This document shows positions 1-9,115 of a DNA stretch of 64,000 nucleotides, piece by piece. Position numbers and translations under genes: made by a program. The DNA comes from VRUE01 sp963725085 (GTDB lineage Bacteria > Actinomycetota > Thermoleophilia > Solirubrobacterales > 70-9), in the NCBI GenBank assembly GCA_963725085.1, contig CAVRXM010000001.1:930001-994000 (forward strand), written 5' to 3'. Position 1 is the stretch's first letter; each line of letters starts with the position of its first letter. The notes under the pieces were generated by a model. It had not been told where the DNA came from. It ran no database searches and saw only the letters and a program-made list of their open reading frames with translations.

Positions 1-155
1 AGGATCGCGCCGGCCCCCGGCGTGTCGATCCTGCCGTCGGGAATCTGCTCGGTCGGCAGCAGCTGCATCCCGTGCGTCGCATCGGGCCGCCAGATCCGCC
101 TCGTCGCGCGCAGCCGCCAGCGAAAGCCCCTGATCACCCTGTCGAGGAGGCTCAA
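1..155 (-). CDS. Unidentified CDS, C-terminus off the left edge
   Basis: An open frame of 51 codons reads leftward off the window edge. It begins with a TTG that overlaps the TGA stop of the upstream epimerase (TTGA), or alternatively at an in-frame GTG at 137. The visible N-terminus is basic and aromatic (FRWRLRATRRIWRP) and then reads THGMQLLPTEQIPDG. I do not recognise a family from so short a piece. The overlapping stop/start and the same orientation suggest it is the next gene of the polysaccharide operon, so a transferase is possible but not shown. Confidence 0.4.
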   Translation of the reverse strand, partial: MSLLDRVIRGFRWRLRATRRIWRPDATHGMQLLPTEQIPDGRIDTPGAGAI

Positions 156-1132
156 GCCGCCTGCCCGGCCCTGCTCGCGAGCCAACTGTGTGTCCGCGCG
201 ATTCCCTGCTCCAGCTCGAGCGGCTCGAAGGTCACCTGCCGCTGGAGCCTTTGGATGTCGAGGACGATCCGGTCGATTTCGAAGCCGCGCTCGGGGCGTG
301 AGGCGACCCGCGCCCGCTTCCCGAGCTCCCGCTCGACCAGCGCCACCAGCTCGGCAAGAGAGGTCCCGCGGCCGGACCCGACGTTGAGGATGGTCGGGAG
401 GTCCTCCATGGCCAGAAGGTCGACGATCACCCTGGCGACGTCGCCGGCGTAGAGGTAGTCACGGACGGCGGCGCCATCGCCGAAGAGGACGATCTCCTCT
501 CCGCGCTCGACCAGATCGAGGAAGGTGACCACGGCGCCCTGGCCGCGGCCGGGCTGCTGGTGCTCGCCGTAGAGCGTCGAGCAGCGCAGGAGGCAGGCAC
601 GAAGGCCGAACTCAGCGCCGGCCCTGGAGATCGCCTTCTCGCAGGCGAGGTGGAGCTTTCCGTAGAGAGCCCGTGGCTCGGTCGGCGCATCCTCTGGCAC
701 CGGGACCCGGGCGGGCTCGCCGTACACGGTCCCGCCCGAGGAGATGTAGGTGAGGCCGACCTCCGGGGCGTCCCGCAGCGCGGTGAGCAGGGCCTCGATC
801 GGCGCCAGGGTCAGCTCGGTGCTGAGCTCGGGGCTCTCCTCGGTCTGTGCCGGCAGCTTCCCTCCCGCGCAGTAGACGACGTGGGAAGCCCCTTCCAGCG
901 CCGTCTTCAGGGTCGCGGGATCGGAAGCGTCGCCGATCATCAGCGAGTCGGGCTCGATCGCGGCGGCCACTTCCTGGGAGGGGTGTGATCGGGTCAGCAC
1001 CGAGAACGGGCGACCGCGCCCACTCAACTCGATGACTACGTGCGAGCCGATGAACCCGCACCCGACCACGACAACCGAGCCCCCGGGCCGCCCCCGCCTT
1101 CGGCGGCCACTCAAGGCGAATGTTTCTGCCAC
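152..1132 (-). CDS. NAD-dependent sugar-nucleotide epimerase/dehydratase (extended SDR)
   Basis: The protein is 326 aa, the usual size for extended SDR enzymes that epimerise or dehydrate nucleotide sugars in the cytosol. The Rossmann motif GCGFIGS is at about residues 24-30, with VVYCAGG near 85 and the SSGGTVYGE region near 135. The usual YxxxK catalytic pair is altered: the sequence reads ALYGKLHLACEK, with His four residues after Tyr and Lys at +2. Some relatives carry such a variant, so activity is not excluded. The start is a GTG at 1132; no closer in-frame start keeps the NAD-binding motif. The TTG of the next gene overlaps its stop. The substrate cannot be assigned. Confidence 0.8.
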   Translation of the reverse strand: MAETFALSGRRRRGRPGGSVVVVGCGFIGSHVVIELSGRGRPFSVLTRSHPSQEVAAAIEPDSLMIGDASDPATLKTALEGASHVVYCAGGKLPAQTEESPELSTELTLAPIEALLTALRDAPEVGLTYISSGGTVYGEPARVPVPEDAPTEPRALYGKLHLACEKAISRAGAEFGLRACLLRCSTLYGEHQQPGRGQGAVVTFLDLVERGEEIVLFGDGAAVRDYLYAGDVARVIVDLLAMEDLPTILNVGSGRGTSLAELVALVERELGKRARVASRPERGFEIDRIVLDIQRLQRQVTFEPLELEQGIARTHSWLASRAGQAA

Positions 1133-1335
1133 GAGGCGAGGGTATCGGTTTGCCCGCTACGATCGCCCGCCGTTCCGGAGGCTCGAGCAACGTGTGGAAC
1201 CATCAGGGGAACGGCTGGGAGCTACTCGTGGGCCGAAGGTGTCTCATGGAGTCGCGGTCTTGGCTTCGTCCGGAGCAAGCTCAGCAGCTCATCCCTGACC
1301 CGGCGGAGACTCGGATGCTGCTGATTCCAGTTGTT

Positions 1336-2322
1336 TCAGCCGCGCGACACAGCCTTGGACGCTGCGTCCCGGCGTGTGATCTCGTATCGGTCCCATAGCT
1401 CGGGGCTACTACGAAGCCAGTCAGCCATGCGGGCGAAGCCTGTGTGGAGGTCATCCTTTGCTGTCCAGGCCAAGCGCTCGCGGGCGCTCTCGACATCTCC
1501 GACCCAGACAGCCGCGTCCCACGAGCGTTGCGGCTCCGTCCCCCATTGCGGCTCCTCGGACACTTCCAGTTGCTCACGCGCGATCTCGACAAGTTCGCGC
1601 AGCTTCGTCTGCCGACCGGAGCCGATGTTGAAGACGCTGCCGCGCTCGAGGTCATCTCTCTCGGCAGCGAGCATGAAGGCGCGCTCGACATCTGCCACGG
1701 AGACAAAGTCGCGGGGTGTGTCAGGCGAAACCAGTGGCGGGAGCCGGCCTTCGAGGCCGCGTGCCACCAGCGTCGGCATGAGCCGCCCGGGCTCCTCCCA
1801 CGGTCCGTAGACCGAGTACAGCCTCAGCGTGACGACGTGTAAGTCATCGCGCTGGGCCACGAATCGGCAGTGGAGGGTGGCGGCGGCCTTCATTACCGCG
1901 TAGTCGCTGTTGGGTTCGGGCAGCTCGTCCTCGCGCGGTGCGTGGTCCTGGAATCCGTACTCCGACGAGGAGCCGGCGTGGACGAAGGCGGCAAAGCCAT
2001 GGCGCTGGCAGGCGGCGAGGAGGCGGACGGTGGCGACCAGGTTGGTCTGCATGATCCGCTCCGGGTCGCGCTGCCACGAGTAGGCGCCGTGGGCGGCCAA
2101 GTGGAAGACCCAATCCGGGCGGGAGGATCGAATCCCGGCCTCGATCGCATCCGGGTCGAGGAGCTCGACGGGAACGACCTCGATCGCGTCCGTCATGTGA
2201 TCCAACCGCCAAGTCGGGCTGTCCCGGTGCACCCATGCGACGACATCGTGGCCGGCACTGGCGAGGGATGTCGCGAGGTTGGCGCCGACGAAACCGCCGG
2301 CCCCCGTCACAAGGGCCCTCAC
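1336..2322 (-). CDS. NAD-dependent epimerase/dehydratase (GDP/UDP-sugar SDR)
   Basis: This 328-aa extended SDR has the TGAGGFVG NAD motif at residues 6-13, LAAHGAYS near 82, a SSEYG strand and the canonical catalytic pair in SDYAVMKAAA. I chose the GTG at 2322 because it directly precedes the first beta strand (RALVTGAGG). The open frame extends well upstream of it, but that part has no protein-like content. It probably converts a nucleotide sugar (4-epimerase, 4,6-dehydratase or 4-reductase type) for the surrounding glycan locus. It is divergent from the methyltransferase that starts at 2401, so the 78-bp gap should hold both promoters. Confidence 0.85.
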   Translation of the reverse strand: MRALVTGAGGFVGANLATSLASAGHDVVAWVHRDSPTWRLDHMTDAIEVVPVELLDPDAIEAGIRSSRPDWVFHLAAHGAYSWQRDPERIMQTNLVATVRLLAACQRHGFAAFVHAGSSSEYGFQDHAPREDELPEPNSDYAVMKAAATLHCRFVAQRDDLHVVTLRLYSVYGPWEEPGRLMPTLVARGLEGRLPPLVSPDTPRDFVSVADVERAFMLAAERDDLERGSVFNIGSGRQTKLRELVEIAREQLEVSEEPQWGTEPQRSWDAAVWVGDVESARERLAWTAKDDLHTGFARMADWLRSSPELWDRYEITRRDAASKAVSRG

Positions 2323-2400
2323 TTTTCGGGCATAGCTGGGCGGCGGACCACGGCGACGATCATAGGTAAGTCCGCGCGGCCTCGGCTCTATGCTTGCCGC

Positions 2401-3351
2401 GTGACGCAGGGCACCGCGATCGGATCCCTTGGCGAGCTGACTGGTCGGGCCTGCCCGGTGTGTGGGTCGAACGACGACAGCTCGATTTTCGCCGATCAGC
2501 GGCTGGATATCTCGAGCCTCGATGAGCATGCGTTCGCTTCGCGAAAGCGACCTGAGCACATGCGGCTGCGGCTGGTTGAGTGCCCGATCTGCGACTTGGT
2601 GTACGCCAGCCCAGTACCTTCGCCAGAGGCTCTTGCGCGGGCATACGACGACGCCGCGTTCGACACTGCCGATGAGGCCCGGTTCGCCGCCAGGTCCTAC
2701 GCGGATGAGCTTGGCGACCTGCTGACGGCCCTGCCCGAGCGCCGTGCTGCGCTTGACATCGGGACCGGCGAGGGCGCTTTCCTCGCCGAGTTGCTTGAGC
2801 TCGGGTTCGATGACGTCAGCGGCGTCGAGCCCTCGCGGGCGCCGATCGAAGCCGCCGACCCGCTCATCGCCGAGCTGATCGAGCACGACGTCTTCCGCCC
2901 TGATGCGCGCCCGCCGGCCAGCCTCAGCCTGATCACCTGCTTCCAGACGATCGAGCACGTCCCGGATCCGGCGGCGATGATCCGGGATGCGGTGGCTCTG
3001 CTCGAGCCCGGCGGCATGTTCGCGCTCGTCTGCCACGACCGACGGGCGCCAATCAACCGGCTGCTCTCGATGCGCTCGCCGATCATCGACATCGAGCACG
3101 TGCAGCTGTTCTCGCCGCGCAGCGTGATGGAGCTGCTACGACGGGGAGGGCTCGAGGAGATCGGCCATCGCACGATCCGGAACCGCTACCCAATCCGCTA
3201 CTGGGCCCGGCTGCTGCCGTTGCCCGTCGGGGTTCACGACCGGCTCGGGCGGAGGCTCGAAGGCGATGGCATCGGTGCCCGGCCGGTCGCCCTCAACGTC
3301 GGGAATATGCTCGCTTGGGGTCAGGCGCCTCGACGCCCTCCGGCGGATTGA
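2401..3351 (+). CDS. Class I SAM methyltransferase with N-terminal zinc-ribbon motif
   Basis: The protein is 316 aa. It begins with two CxxC pairs (CPVCGS near 21 and CPICDLVYASP near 62), a metal-ribbon arrangement common in sugar and lipid methyltransferases from polysaccharide clusters. The SAM fold follows: motif I LDIGTGEGAF near residue 117, an acidic loop VEPS, then TCFQTIEHV and LLEPGG. It starts with GTG at 2401. Its last 59 bases overlap the convergent glycosyltransferase at 3293-4264. The likely role is methylation of a sugar or lipid-linked intermediate; the acceptor is unknown. Confidence 0.8.
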   Translation: MTQGTAIGSLGELTGRACPVCGSNDDSSIFADQRLDISSLDEHAFASRKRPEHMRLRLVECPICDLVYASPVPSPEALARAYDDAAFDTADEARFAARSYADELGDLLTALPERRAALDIGTGEGAFLAELLELGFDDVSGVEPSRAPIEAADPLIAELIEHDVFRPDARPPASLSLITCFQTIEHVPDPAAMIRDAVALLEPGGMFALVCHDRRAPINRLLSMRSPIIDIEHVQLFSPRSVMELLRRGGLEEIGHRTIRNRYPIRYWARLLPLPVGVHDRLGRRLEGDGIGARPVALNVGNMLAWGQAPRRPPAD

Positions 3352-4264
3352 GGATCGACTCGACGACGAACGGAGGCCGTCGCTTGACCTCCTCGTACAT
3401 GTGGCCGAGGTAGGAGCCGATGATCGCCAGGCACAGCAGTTGGACGCCGCCGAGGAAGAGGACTAGGACGACCAGCGTCGTCAGCCCCTTCGGCGCGGCG
3501 GAGGGGTCGATCAGGCGCAGGCCGACCTGGACGAGCAGGCTCACGAACGAGAGCGCGACCACGGTCAGCGCCAGGCCTGTGATCACGTCTAGGGGGGCGT
3601 AGGAGAAGGAAACGATCGCTCGCCGCGCCCAGCCGAGGTTCTTGCGGAAGCTGTTGGTGGTGGTTCCGAACATTCGCTCCGGCCGAACGTAGGGAACCCC
3701 GATCTGCTTGAACCCGACCCAGGCTCGGAGCCCGCGCAGGAAGCGGTGCGACTCGGGCATTGCGTTGATGGCATCGACAACGCGGCGGTCGACCAGGCTG
3801 AAATCACCCGCGTCGACCGGGACATCGACGTAGGCGAGGCGGCGGAACACCCGGTAGAACGCCTTGTAGAAGAGCCGCATGTGGCGAGGAGCCTCGCGCT
3901 CGACCCGCTCGCCATAGACGACGTCGTAGCCCTCCTTCCACTTCTCGACGAAGCTGGGGATGACCTCGGGAGGGTCCTGGAGGTCGCCATCGAGGAGGAC
4001 CACCGCATCGCCGCTCGCGATTCGCATCCCGGAGGTGAAGGCGCTCTGTGACCCGAACGCCCGCGCGTGGTTGACGACCACGACATTGGGATCCCTCTCG
4101 GCGAGGTCGGCCAGGACTTCGCCCGCATCATCGGGCGAGCCGTCGTTGACGAAGATGATCTCGTGCTCGCAGCCCAGTTCGTGGAATACGGCGACCAGCC
4201 GCTCGTGCATGATTGGCACAGCCGGTGCATCGCGGTAGCACGCGATCACGGCCGAGATCTTCAT
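3293..4264 (-). CDS. Polyprenyl-phosphate glycosyltransferase (GtrB/DPM1-like GT2)
   Basis: This 323-aa family-2 glycosyltransferase has the fold of dolichol/undecaprenyl-phosphate sugar synthases. Visible features are the N-terminal SAVIACYRDA strand, FVNDGSPDDA, the diagnostic LLDGDLQDPPE motif (DxD, about residues 92-102), and two C-terminal membrane helices (about 230-255 and 267-295), followed by a basic YEEVKRRP tail. Such enzymes load one sugar onto undecaprenyl phosphate as donor for a membrane GT-C transferase, and two large candidate membrane proteins (6034-8013 and 13551-15311) lie nearby. Its ATG overlaps the stop of the upstream transketolase subunit (ATGA), so the two are probably translationally coupled. 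Confidence 0.9.
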   Translation of the reverse strand: MKISAVIACYRDAPAVPIMHERLVAVFHELGCEHEIIFVNDGSPDDAGEVLADLAERDPNVVVVNHARAFGSQSAFTSGMRIASGDAVVLLDGDLQDPPEVIPSFVEKWKEGYDVVYGERVEREAPRHMRLFYKAFYRVFRRLAYVDVPVDAGDFSLVDRRVVDAINAMPESHRFLRGLRAWVGFKQIGVPYVRPERMFGTTTNSFRKNLGWARRAIVSFSYAPLDVITGLALTVVALSFVSLLVQVGLRLIDPSAAPKGLTTLVVLVLFLGGVQLLCLAIIGSYLGHMYEEVKRRPPFVVESILNPPEGVEAPDPKRAYSRR

Positions 4265-5187
4265 CGAGCAGTCGGCTCGAGAGCCGTCGCCACCTGGTCG
4301 ACGAGCTGAGGCGCGGCCAGCAGATGGCGCTGCTCGAGGAAGCTCTGGGAGCCGGTTTCCCCACCCGGCATGCGGGCGACCCCGGCGCGCAAGAGGCGAC
4401 ATGCATTGCCGTGCTCCGCAATCGTCTCGGCCACCAGAGAGCCGAGTCCGCCGTTGCGATAGTGCGCCTCGACCGTCAGAGCGGCCGGCATCTCCTCCAG
4501 TAGGGCGGAGATCTCATCGACGGGGCTGGGGTTGAAAGAGGACACCAGCGCAACCGCCGCGCTGATGCCGCGCTCCGCCAGCAGGTCGGAAGCGGCGACC
4601 GCCTCGTGGGCGATGGAGCCGATCGCCAGGATCGCCACGTCGGAGCCATCCCGCAACAGCTCGAGGCGGCCGAGGGCGAAGCGGCCTTCGAGACCGGGCA
4701 GCTCGTCACCCCGCTTGCTGACCCGGAAATAAGCAGGCCCGGGCAGATCGGCGCTGGCGCGGAGGGCAGCCCGGGCCTGGCGCGCATCTGCGGGAACGAT
4801 TGTGGTGATCGACGGCTGGGCCCGCATCACGGCGTAGTCCTCAAGGGCGAAGTGGGTGATCCCGTTGTGGCCGTAGTCGAAACCACCGCCGACCCCGACG
4901 ACCCGAACCGGGAGGTGGTGTAGGGCCGGCCCGTTGCGGATGAACTCGTATGGACGCAGGGTGGAGAACGTCGCGATCGAGTAGACGTACGGGACGTAGC
5001 CGGCCTCGGCCAGACCCGTCGCGACACCGACCATATTCTGCTCGGCCGCGCCGCAGTTGATGAAACGGTCAGGGAAACACTGCTGAAACTCCTCGAGGAC
5101 CATGAAGCCGAGATCTCCGGTGAGCAGCATCACTCGCTCGTCCGTCTCGGCGAGCGCGACGAGCTCGTCGATGAATGCGTTTCTCAC
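4261..5187 (-). CDS. Transketolase-like C-terminal subunit
   Basis: This 308-aa protein corresponds to the pyrimidine-binding and C-terminal domains of transketolase/DXPS enzymes. It shows LTGDLGFMVLEEF near residue 22, the catalytic-Glu region CGAAEQNMVGVATGLA near 46, HNGITHFALEDYAVMR near 110 and a C-terminal domain with EAHYRNGGLGS. GTG at 5187 overlaps the TGA of the N-terminal subunit (GTGA), so the two halves form one coupled, split thiamine-diphosphate enzyme. In a polysaccharide locus such a pair may transfer a two-carbon unit during synthesis of a modified or branched sugar. That substrate is an inference; central pentose-phosphate metabolism normally uses the fused enzyme. Confidence 0.88.
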   Translation of the reverse strand: MRNAFIDELVALAETDERVMLLTGDLGFMVLEEFQQCFPDRFINCGAAEQNMVGVATGLAEAGYVPYVYSIATFSTLRPYEFIRNGPALHHLPVRVVGVGGGFDYGHNGITHFALEDYAVMRAQPSITTIVPADARQARAALRASADLPGPAYFRVSKRGDELPGLEGRFALGRLELLRDGSDVAILAIGSIAHEAVAASDLLAERGISAAVALVSSFNPSPVDEISALLEEMPAALTVEAHYRNGGLGSLVAETIAEHGNACRLLRAGVARMPGGETGSQSFLEQRHLLAAPQLVDQVATALEPTAR

Positions 5188-5985
5188 GAAGTTGCCCGTC
5201 GATCCAGCTCGGCGATGGCCGCGGCGAATGCGTCGTCGTCCAGCGGCAGGTAGTGCCACTTGATCTGCGATTCCATGAATGAGACGCCATAGCCGAATGT
5301 CGTCTCAGCGACGATCGCCCGTGGTCGGCCGTCTCCGGCCCCCCTCAGCGCAGCAGCGAGCGCAACCCGATCGTGGCCCGGCACCACCCGCGAGGACCAG
5401 CCGAATGCCGTGAACTTCTCGTCCACTGAACCGAGCTCGATCACTTCCGGGGTATAGCCGAGGGCCTGCTGGCCGTTGAGGTCGATGAGAATGGTCAGGT
5501 TATCGAGGCGATGGTGGGCAGCAAACATCGCCGCCTCCCAGGTCGACCCCTCGTCCAGCTCTGCGTCGCTGAGGATCACGTAGACCTGACGGTCGGGAGC
5601 GCTGTCGCTTCGCTCCAAGTGCCGCGCCCGCGCCGAGAGAGAGCCCCTGGCCGAGCGACCCGGTGCAGAAGTCGACGCCCTCGAGGCCATGCTCGGGGTG
5701 TACGCCGAGGAGGGTGCCGTCGGCGCAGAAGGTGTCGATCGCGCCCACATCCAACCGCCCACCAAGGTGGAGCGCTGCGTAGAGGGCAAGCGCCGCATGT
5801 CCCTTCGAGAGGACGATGCGGTCGCGGTCGTTCCCACCCTCGATGCGGGCCTCCTCGATGACCGCAGCGACCAGGTCTGCAATCGAGAGAGCCGATCCGA
5901 TGTGACCCACCCCGGCCCTGTAGGACTGTTCGATGATCGTCCGACGGATGTCGTCGGCGAGACTTTGCCCGGTTCCAACCCCCAT
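5184..5985 (-). CDS. Transketolase-like N-terminal (TPP-binding) subunit, one frameshift
   Basis: About 266 aa after correcting one +1 shift near 5625 (span 802 nt = 3n+1). The N-terminal part reads MGVGTGQSLADDIRR, then HIGSALSIADL, RIVLSKGHAALALYAAL and GSLGQGLSLGAGAALGA. After the shift come YVILSDAELDEGSTWEAAMF, the TPP/Mg motif with its LIDLNG end, and the C-terminal FGYGVSFMES. Together these are the complete pyrophosphate-binding half of transketolase. ATG at 5985 is the first start that includes the expected N-terminus. It partners the C-terminal subunit just downstream and is divergent from the membrane protein at 6034, with 48 bp between them. The shift is probably a sequence error, because both sides are well conserved. 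Confidence 0.82.
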
Positions 5986-6033
5986 GCCGACCCAGGCTAG
6001 TGCACCGGATAGACGGCCGGTATTTTGCTCCCT

Positions 6034-8013
6034 ATGAATTCGGTGGGGACTCCAAACGGCACGACCCTGCCCCGACGCGGGAGGGTCAGGGAGTTCGTTG
6101 CCTCCAACCCGGACCTCGTGTCGGTCTGCCTCTACGCGCTGGTCGCGGCGGCGATGGTGGTCGCCGCGGATCTCGCCATCTTCACGGTGTTCCAGCCATA
6201 TGACGATGAGGGCACCCTGTTGGTGACGCTTAATGCGTTCACACACGGGGCGCCCCTCTACAAGGATGTGTACACGGAGTACGGACCGTTCTACTACGAG
6301 CTGTTCGGAGGGCTCTTCGCCCTATCGGGCCACGCGGTAACTACCGATGCGAGCCGCACGATCGTGATCGTGATCTGGGTGTCGACCGCGCCTGCTCTTC
6401 GGCCTCTCGGCGCAGCGGCTCAGTGGAAGCCCTGTGCTGGGCATCACAGGCGCGATGGCCGCCTTCGCCGCCCTTCGCGTCCTGGTCAACGAGCCGATGC
6501 ACCCGCACGGCCTGTGTGCTTTGCTGATCGCCGCCTTCACCGTGCTGGTCGTCCTCGGCCCGGCCCGAAGACCAGGTTGGGCCGGCGTCGCCGGGGGCTC
6601 CCTGCTGGCGGCGCTGGTTCTGACCAAGATCAACCTCGGCGCCTTTGCGCTCACCGCTGTCGCGTTAGCGGCCGTCCTGACGATCGAGCCTCTGTGGCGT
6701 CGGCGGTGGCTCCGGTGGGGGGTCGTCGGCCGCGGCGTTGGTCCTTCCGGTCTACGTCCTCAGCCGCGATCTCGACCTCGCCTGGGTTCGCGACCTCGCG
6801 ATGCTGGAGATCCTCGTCCCTTGCCGCGATCGTGATCGCGGCAGGCCTTTGGCGCCAAGGGCGGCGGATCCCGATGACTCGCTCCTGCCCTGGCTGGTCG
6901 GCGCGATCGCCGGCTTCATCGCGGCTTTCGCCGCGACTATCGTCGCGATTGCCATAGTCGGCTCCTCGCCCGCCGATGTCTACGACGGCGTCGTGGTGGA
7001 GGCGATGCGCGTTCGTGATGTATTGCTTCTCGAATTCCCTGAATCCACCAGCTGCGGTCGACTGGGGCGTCGCAGCTGTGGCAGCAGCCGCGCTGGTCAC
7101 TCGCTTGCGGCCACTAGCCGGGGACGTGTCGTCGGTCTGGCCAGGGCTGCTGAGGGCGATCGCAGGGCTGGCCATCTGGTTCTCAGTGTCGGGGATCGCT
7201 CCACTGGGGCTCAATCCTTCGATCGGGAATCCCGAGACGCTGCCGATGGTCTTGGCCTGGATCGCCGCGCTCCCCGCGACGGGAGCCGCGCAGGAGCGGC
7301 CCTATAAGCGCTTCCTCCGGGTTCTCTTGCTGCCGTCGCTGTGACCGGGACGCTCCAGGTCTACCCGGTCGCGGGCAGCCAAACCGGGATCGCCGCAGTG
7401 CCTTTCGTCGCTGTGGGTGCCGTGATTCTCGGCGATTCGATGGTTTCGCTCCGAAGGTGGAGCGAGCGAGTCCGGTGGTCCCGCCGCAGTACGCCTCGGC
7501 GCCGTCATCGGGCTCGTCACGCTTGCAATTGCGGCGGTGTTCGCGCTCGACTCGGTCGTGCGGCCGGCCTGGTCGAGTGCAATTGCCTACCGCGACCAGC
7601 GCGCAATGTCTGTCTCCGGTGCCCAGCAGCTCCATCTCCCTGACGCCGAAGTCGAAACCTATGCCGGGCTCGTCGACCTGCTGCACCGCCACCACTGCAC
7701 GACGTTCATCGGCTACCCGAGCCTCAACAGCCTCTATCTCTGGTCGGGAATCGAATCACCGCTTCCCACCGCGCCGGGCGCCTGGGTCAACTCCCTTGAC
7801 AGCAAGCGACAGCAACGCATCGTCGACGAGATGCGGGCCTCGCCGCGCCCGTGCGCGATCCGCAGCGACACCCGGGCCGAACTCTGGCTGCACGGAGAAC
7901 CGCCGCCCCAGCGGCCTCTTGTTCGCTACATCTTCAATGACTTCAAGCCCGTGGCGGAAAGCGGGGATTTCGTGTTCCTGCTGCCGAAGGCTACGATCGA
8001 AAGACTCGGATGA
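6034..8013 (+). CDS. Multi-spanning membrane protein, probable GT-C glycosyltransferase (frameshifted)
   Basis: One gene of about 660 codons is spread over several frames. The order is MNSVGTPNGTT with a first helix and YDDEGTLL; then AFAALRVLVNEP and a helix-rich part; LPVYVLSRDLDLAWVRDLAM; DWGVAAVAAAALVTRL; LQVYPVAGSQTGIAAVP; and a soluble C-terminus with HHCTTFIGYPSLNSLYLWSG that ends at 8013. Shifts lie near 6395, 6735, 6825-7050 (at least one), 7320-7345 and 7490. The span is a multiple of 3, which fits six single insertions in all. The acidic DDEG pair in the first outside loop and many helices suggest a polyprenyl-phosphate-sugar-using transferase (ArnT/PMT-like), but the family is not certain. 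Its TGA overlaps the ATG of the next epimerase. Confidence 0.6.
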
Positions 8014-9105
8014 CCCGCATCCTGATCACCGGCGGCGCCGGCTTCGTCGGCTCGAACCTCGCCGTCTCGCTCGCCTCCAGGCACCCCGAGTGGGAGCTGA
8101 TCGCCTTCGACAACCTCTACCGGCGCGGCTCGGAGCTCAACCTGCGGCCGGCTCGAGCAGGCCGGGGTCGAGTTCGTCAAGGGCGACGTCCGCGAGCCCG
8201 CCGACCTCGACCGCCTGCCCGAGATCTCGGCCCTTGTCGAGTGCTCGGCCGAGCCCTCGGTGATGAGCGGCACCGACGGCGACACCGGCTACCTCGTCCA
8301 CACCAACCTGACCGGCGCCTACAACTGCCTCGAGCTCGCCCGCCGCGACGGCGCCTTCCTCGTCTTCCTCTCGACCAGCCGCGTCTACCCGGTCGAGCCG
8401 CAGCTGGAGCTGGCCCTGGTCGAGGCGGACTCGCGGTTCGAGCTCGCCGACGAGCAGGAGGTTCCCGGCGCCTCCGCCGCGGGTATCTCCGAGGAGTTTC
8501 CGATGATCGGGCACAGGACCCTCTACGGGGCGACGAAGCTGGCGGCCGAGCTGCTGATCGAGGAGTACCGGGCCGGCCAGGGCGTCCCGGCGGTGATCGA
8601 CCGCTGCGGCGTGATCGCCGGCCCCTGGCAGATGGGCAAGGTCGACCAGGGCGTCTTCACCCACTGGGTGCTGGCTCACCAGTTCCGCCGCCCGCTCACC
8701 TACATCGGGTTCGGCGGCGAGGGCAAGCAGGTGCGCGACCTGCTCCACGTCGAGGACCTCGTCGACCTCGTCGAGCGCCAGCTCCTCGACCCCGGGTGCC
8801 TGGGACGGGCGCACGGTGAACGTCGGCGGCGGCCGCGAGTGCAGCCTCTCGCTGCGCGAGACGACCGAGATCTGCCGCGAGCTGACCGGGAACGAGGTGC
8901 CGATCGAGCCCGTCGCCGAGACCCGCGAGGGCGATGTCCCCATCTACCTCTCCGATTGCGCGAAGACTCTTCGGCCTGGACGATTGGCGCCCGCGGCGCA
9001 GCGCCGAGCAGGTGCTGTCCGATATCCATCGAGTGGGTCGCGGAGGACGGCGATCGGATCGCCGCCGCGCTCGAAATCGAGACCCCGGCGGGGGAGAGGG
9101 AGTAA
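8010..9105 (+). CDS. NAD-dependent epimerase (CDP-paratose 2-epimerase-like SDR), frameshifted
   Basis: About 364 aa after removing four +1 insertions (near 8150, 8806, 8965 and 9030; span 3n+1, consistent). It begins MTRILITGGAGFVGSNLA (NAD motif), continues FVKGDVREPADLDRLP and SAEPSVMSG, has the catalytic pair in RTLYGATKLAAELL, then GKQVRDLLHVEDLVDLV, NVGGGRECSLSL and LFGLDDWRPRRSAEQVLSDI near the end. This fits nucleotide-sugar 2-epimerases/4-epimerases related to RfbE (Tyv). ATG at 8010 overlaps the stop of the membrane protein. It forms a tandem pair with a second epimerase (9116), so the two probably act in succession. Confidence 0.78.
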
Positions 9106-9115
9106 TCGCGAGCAG

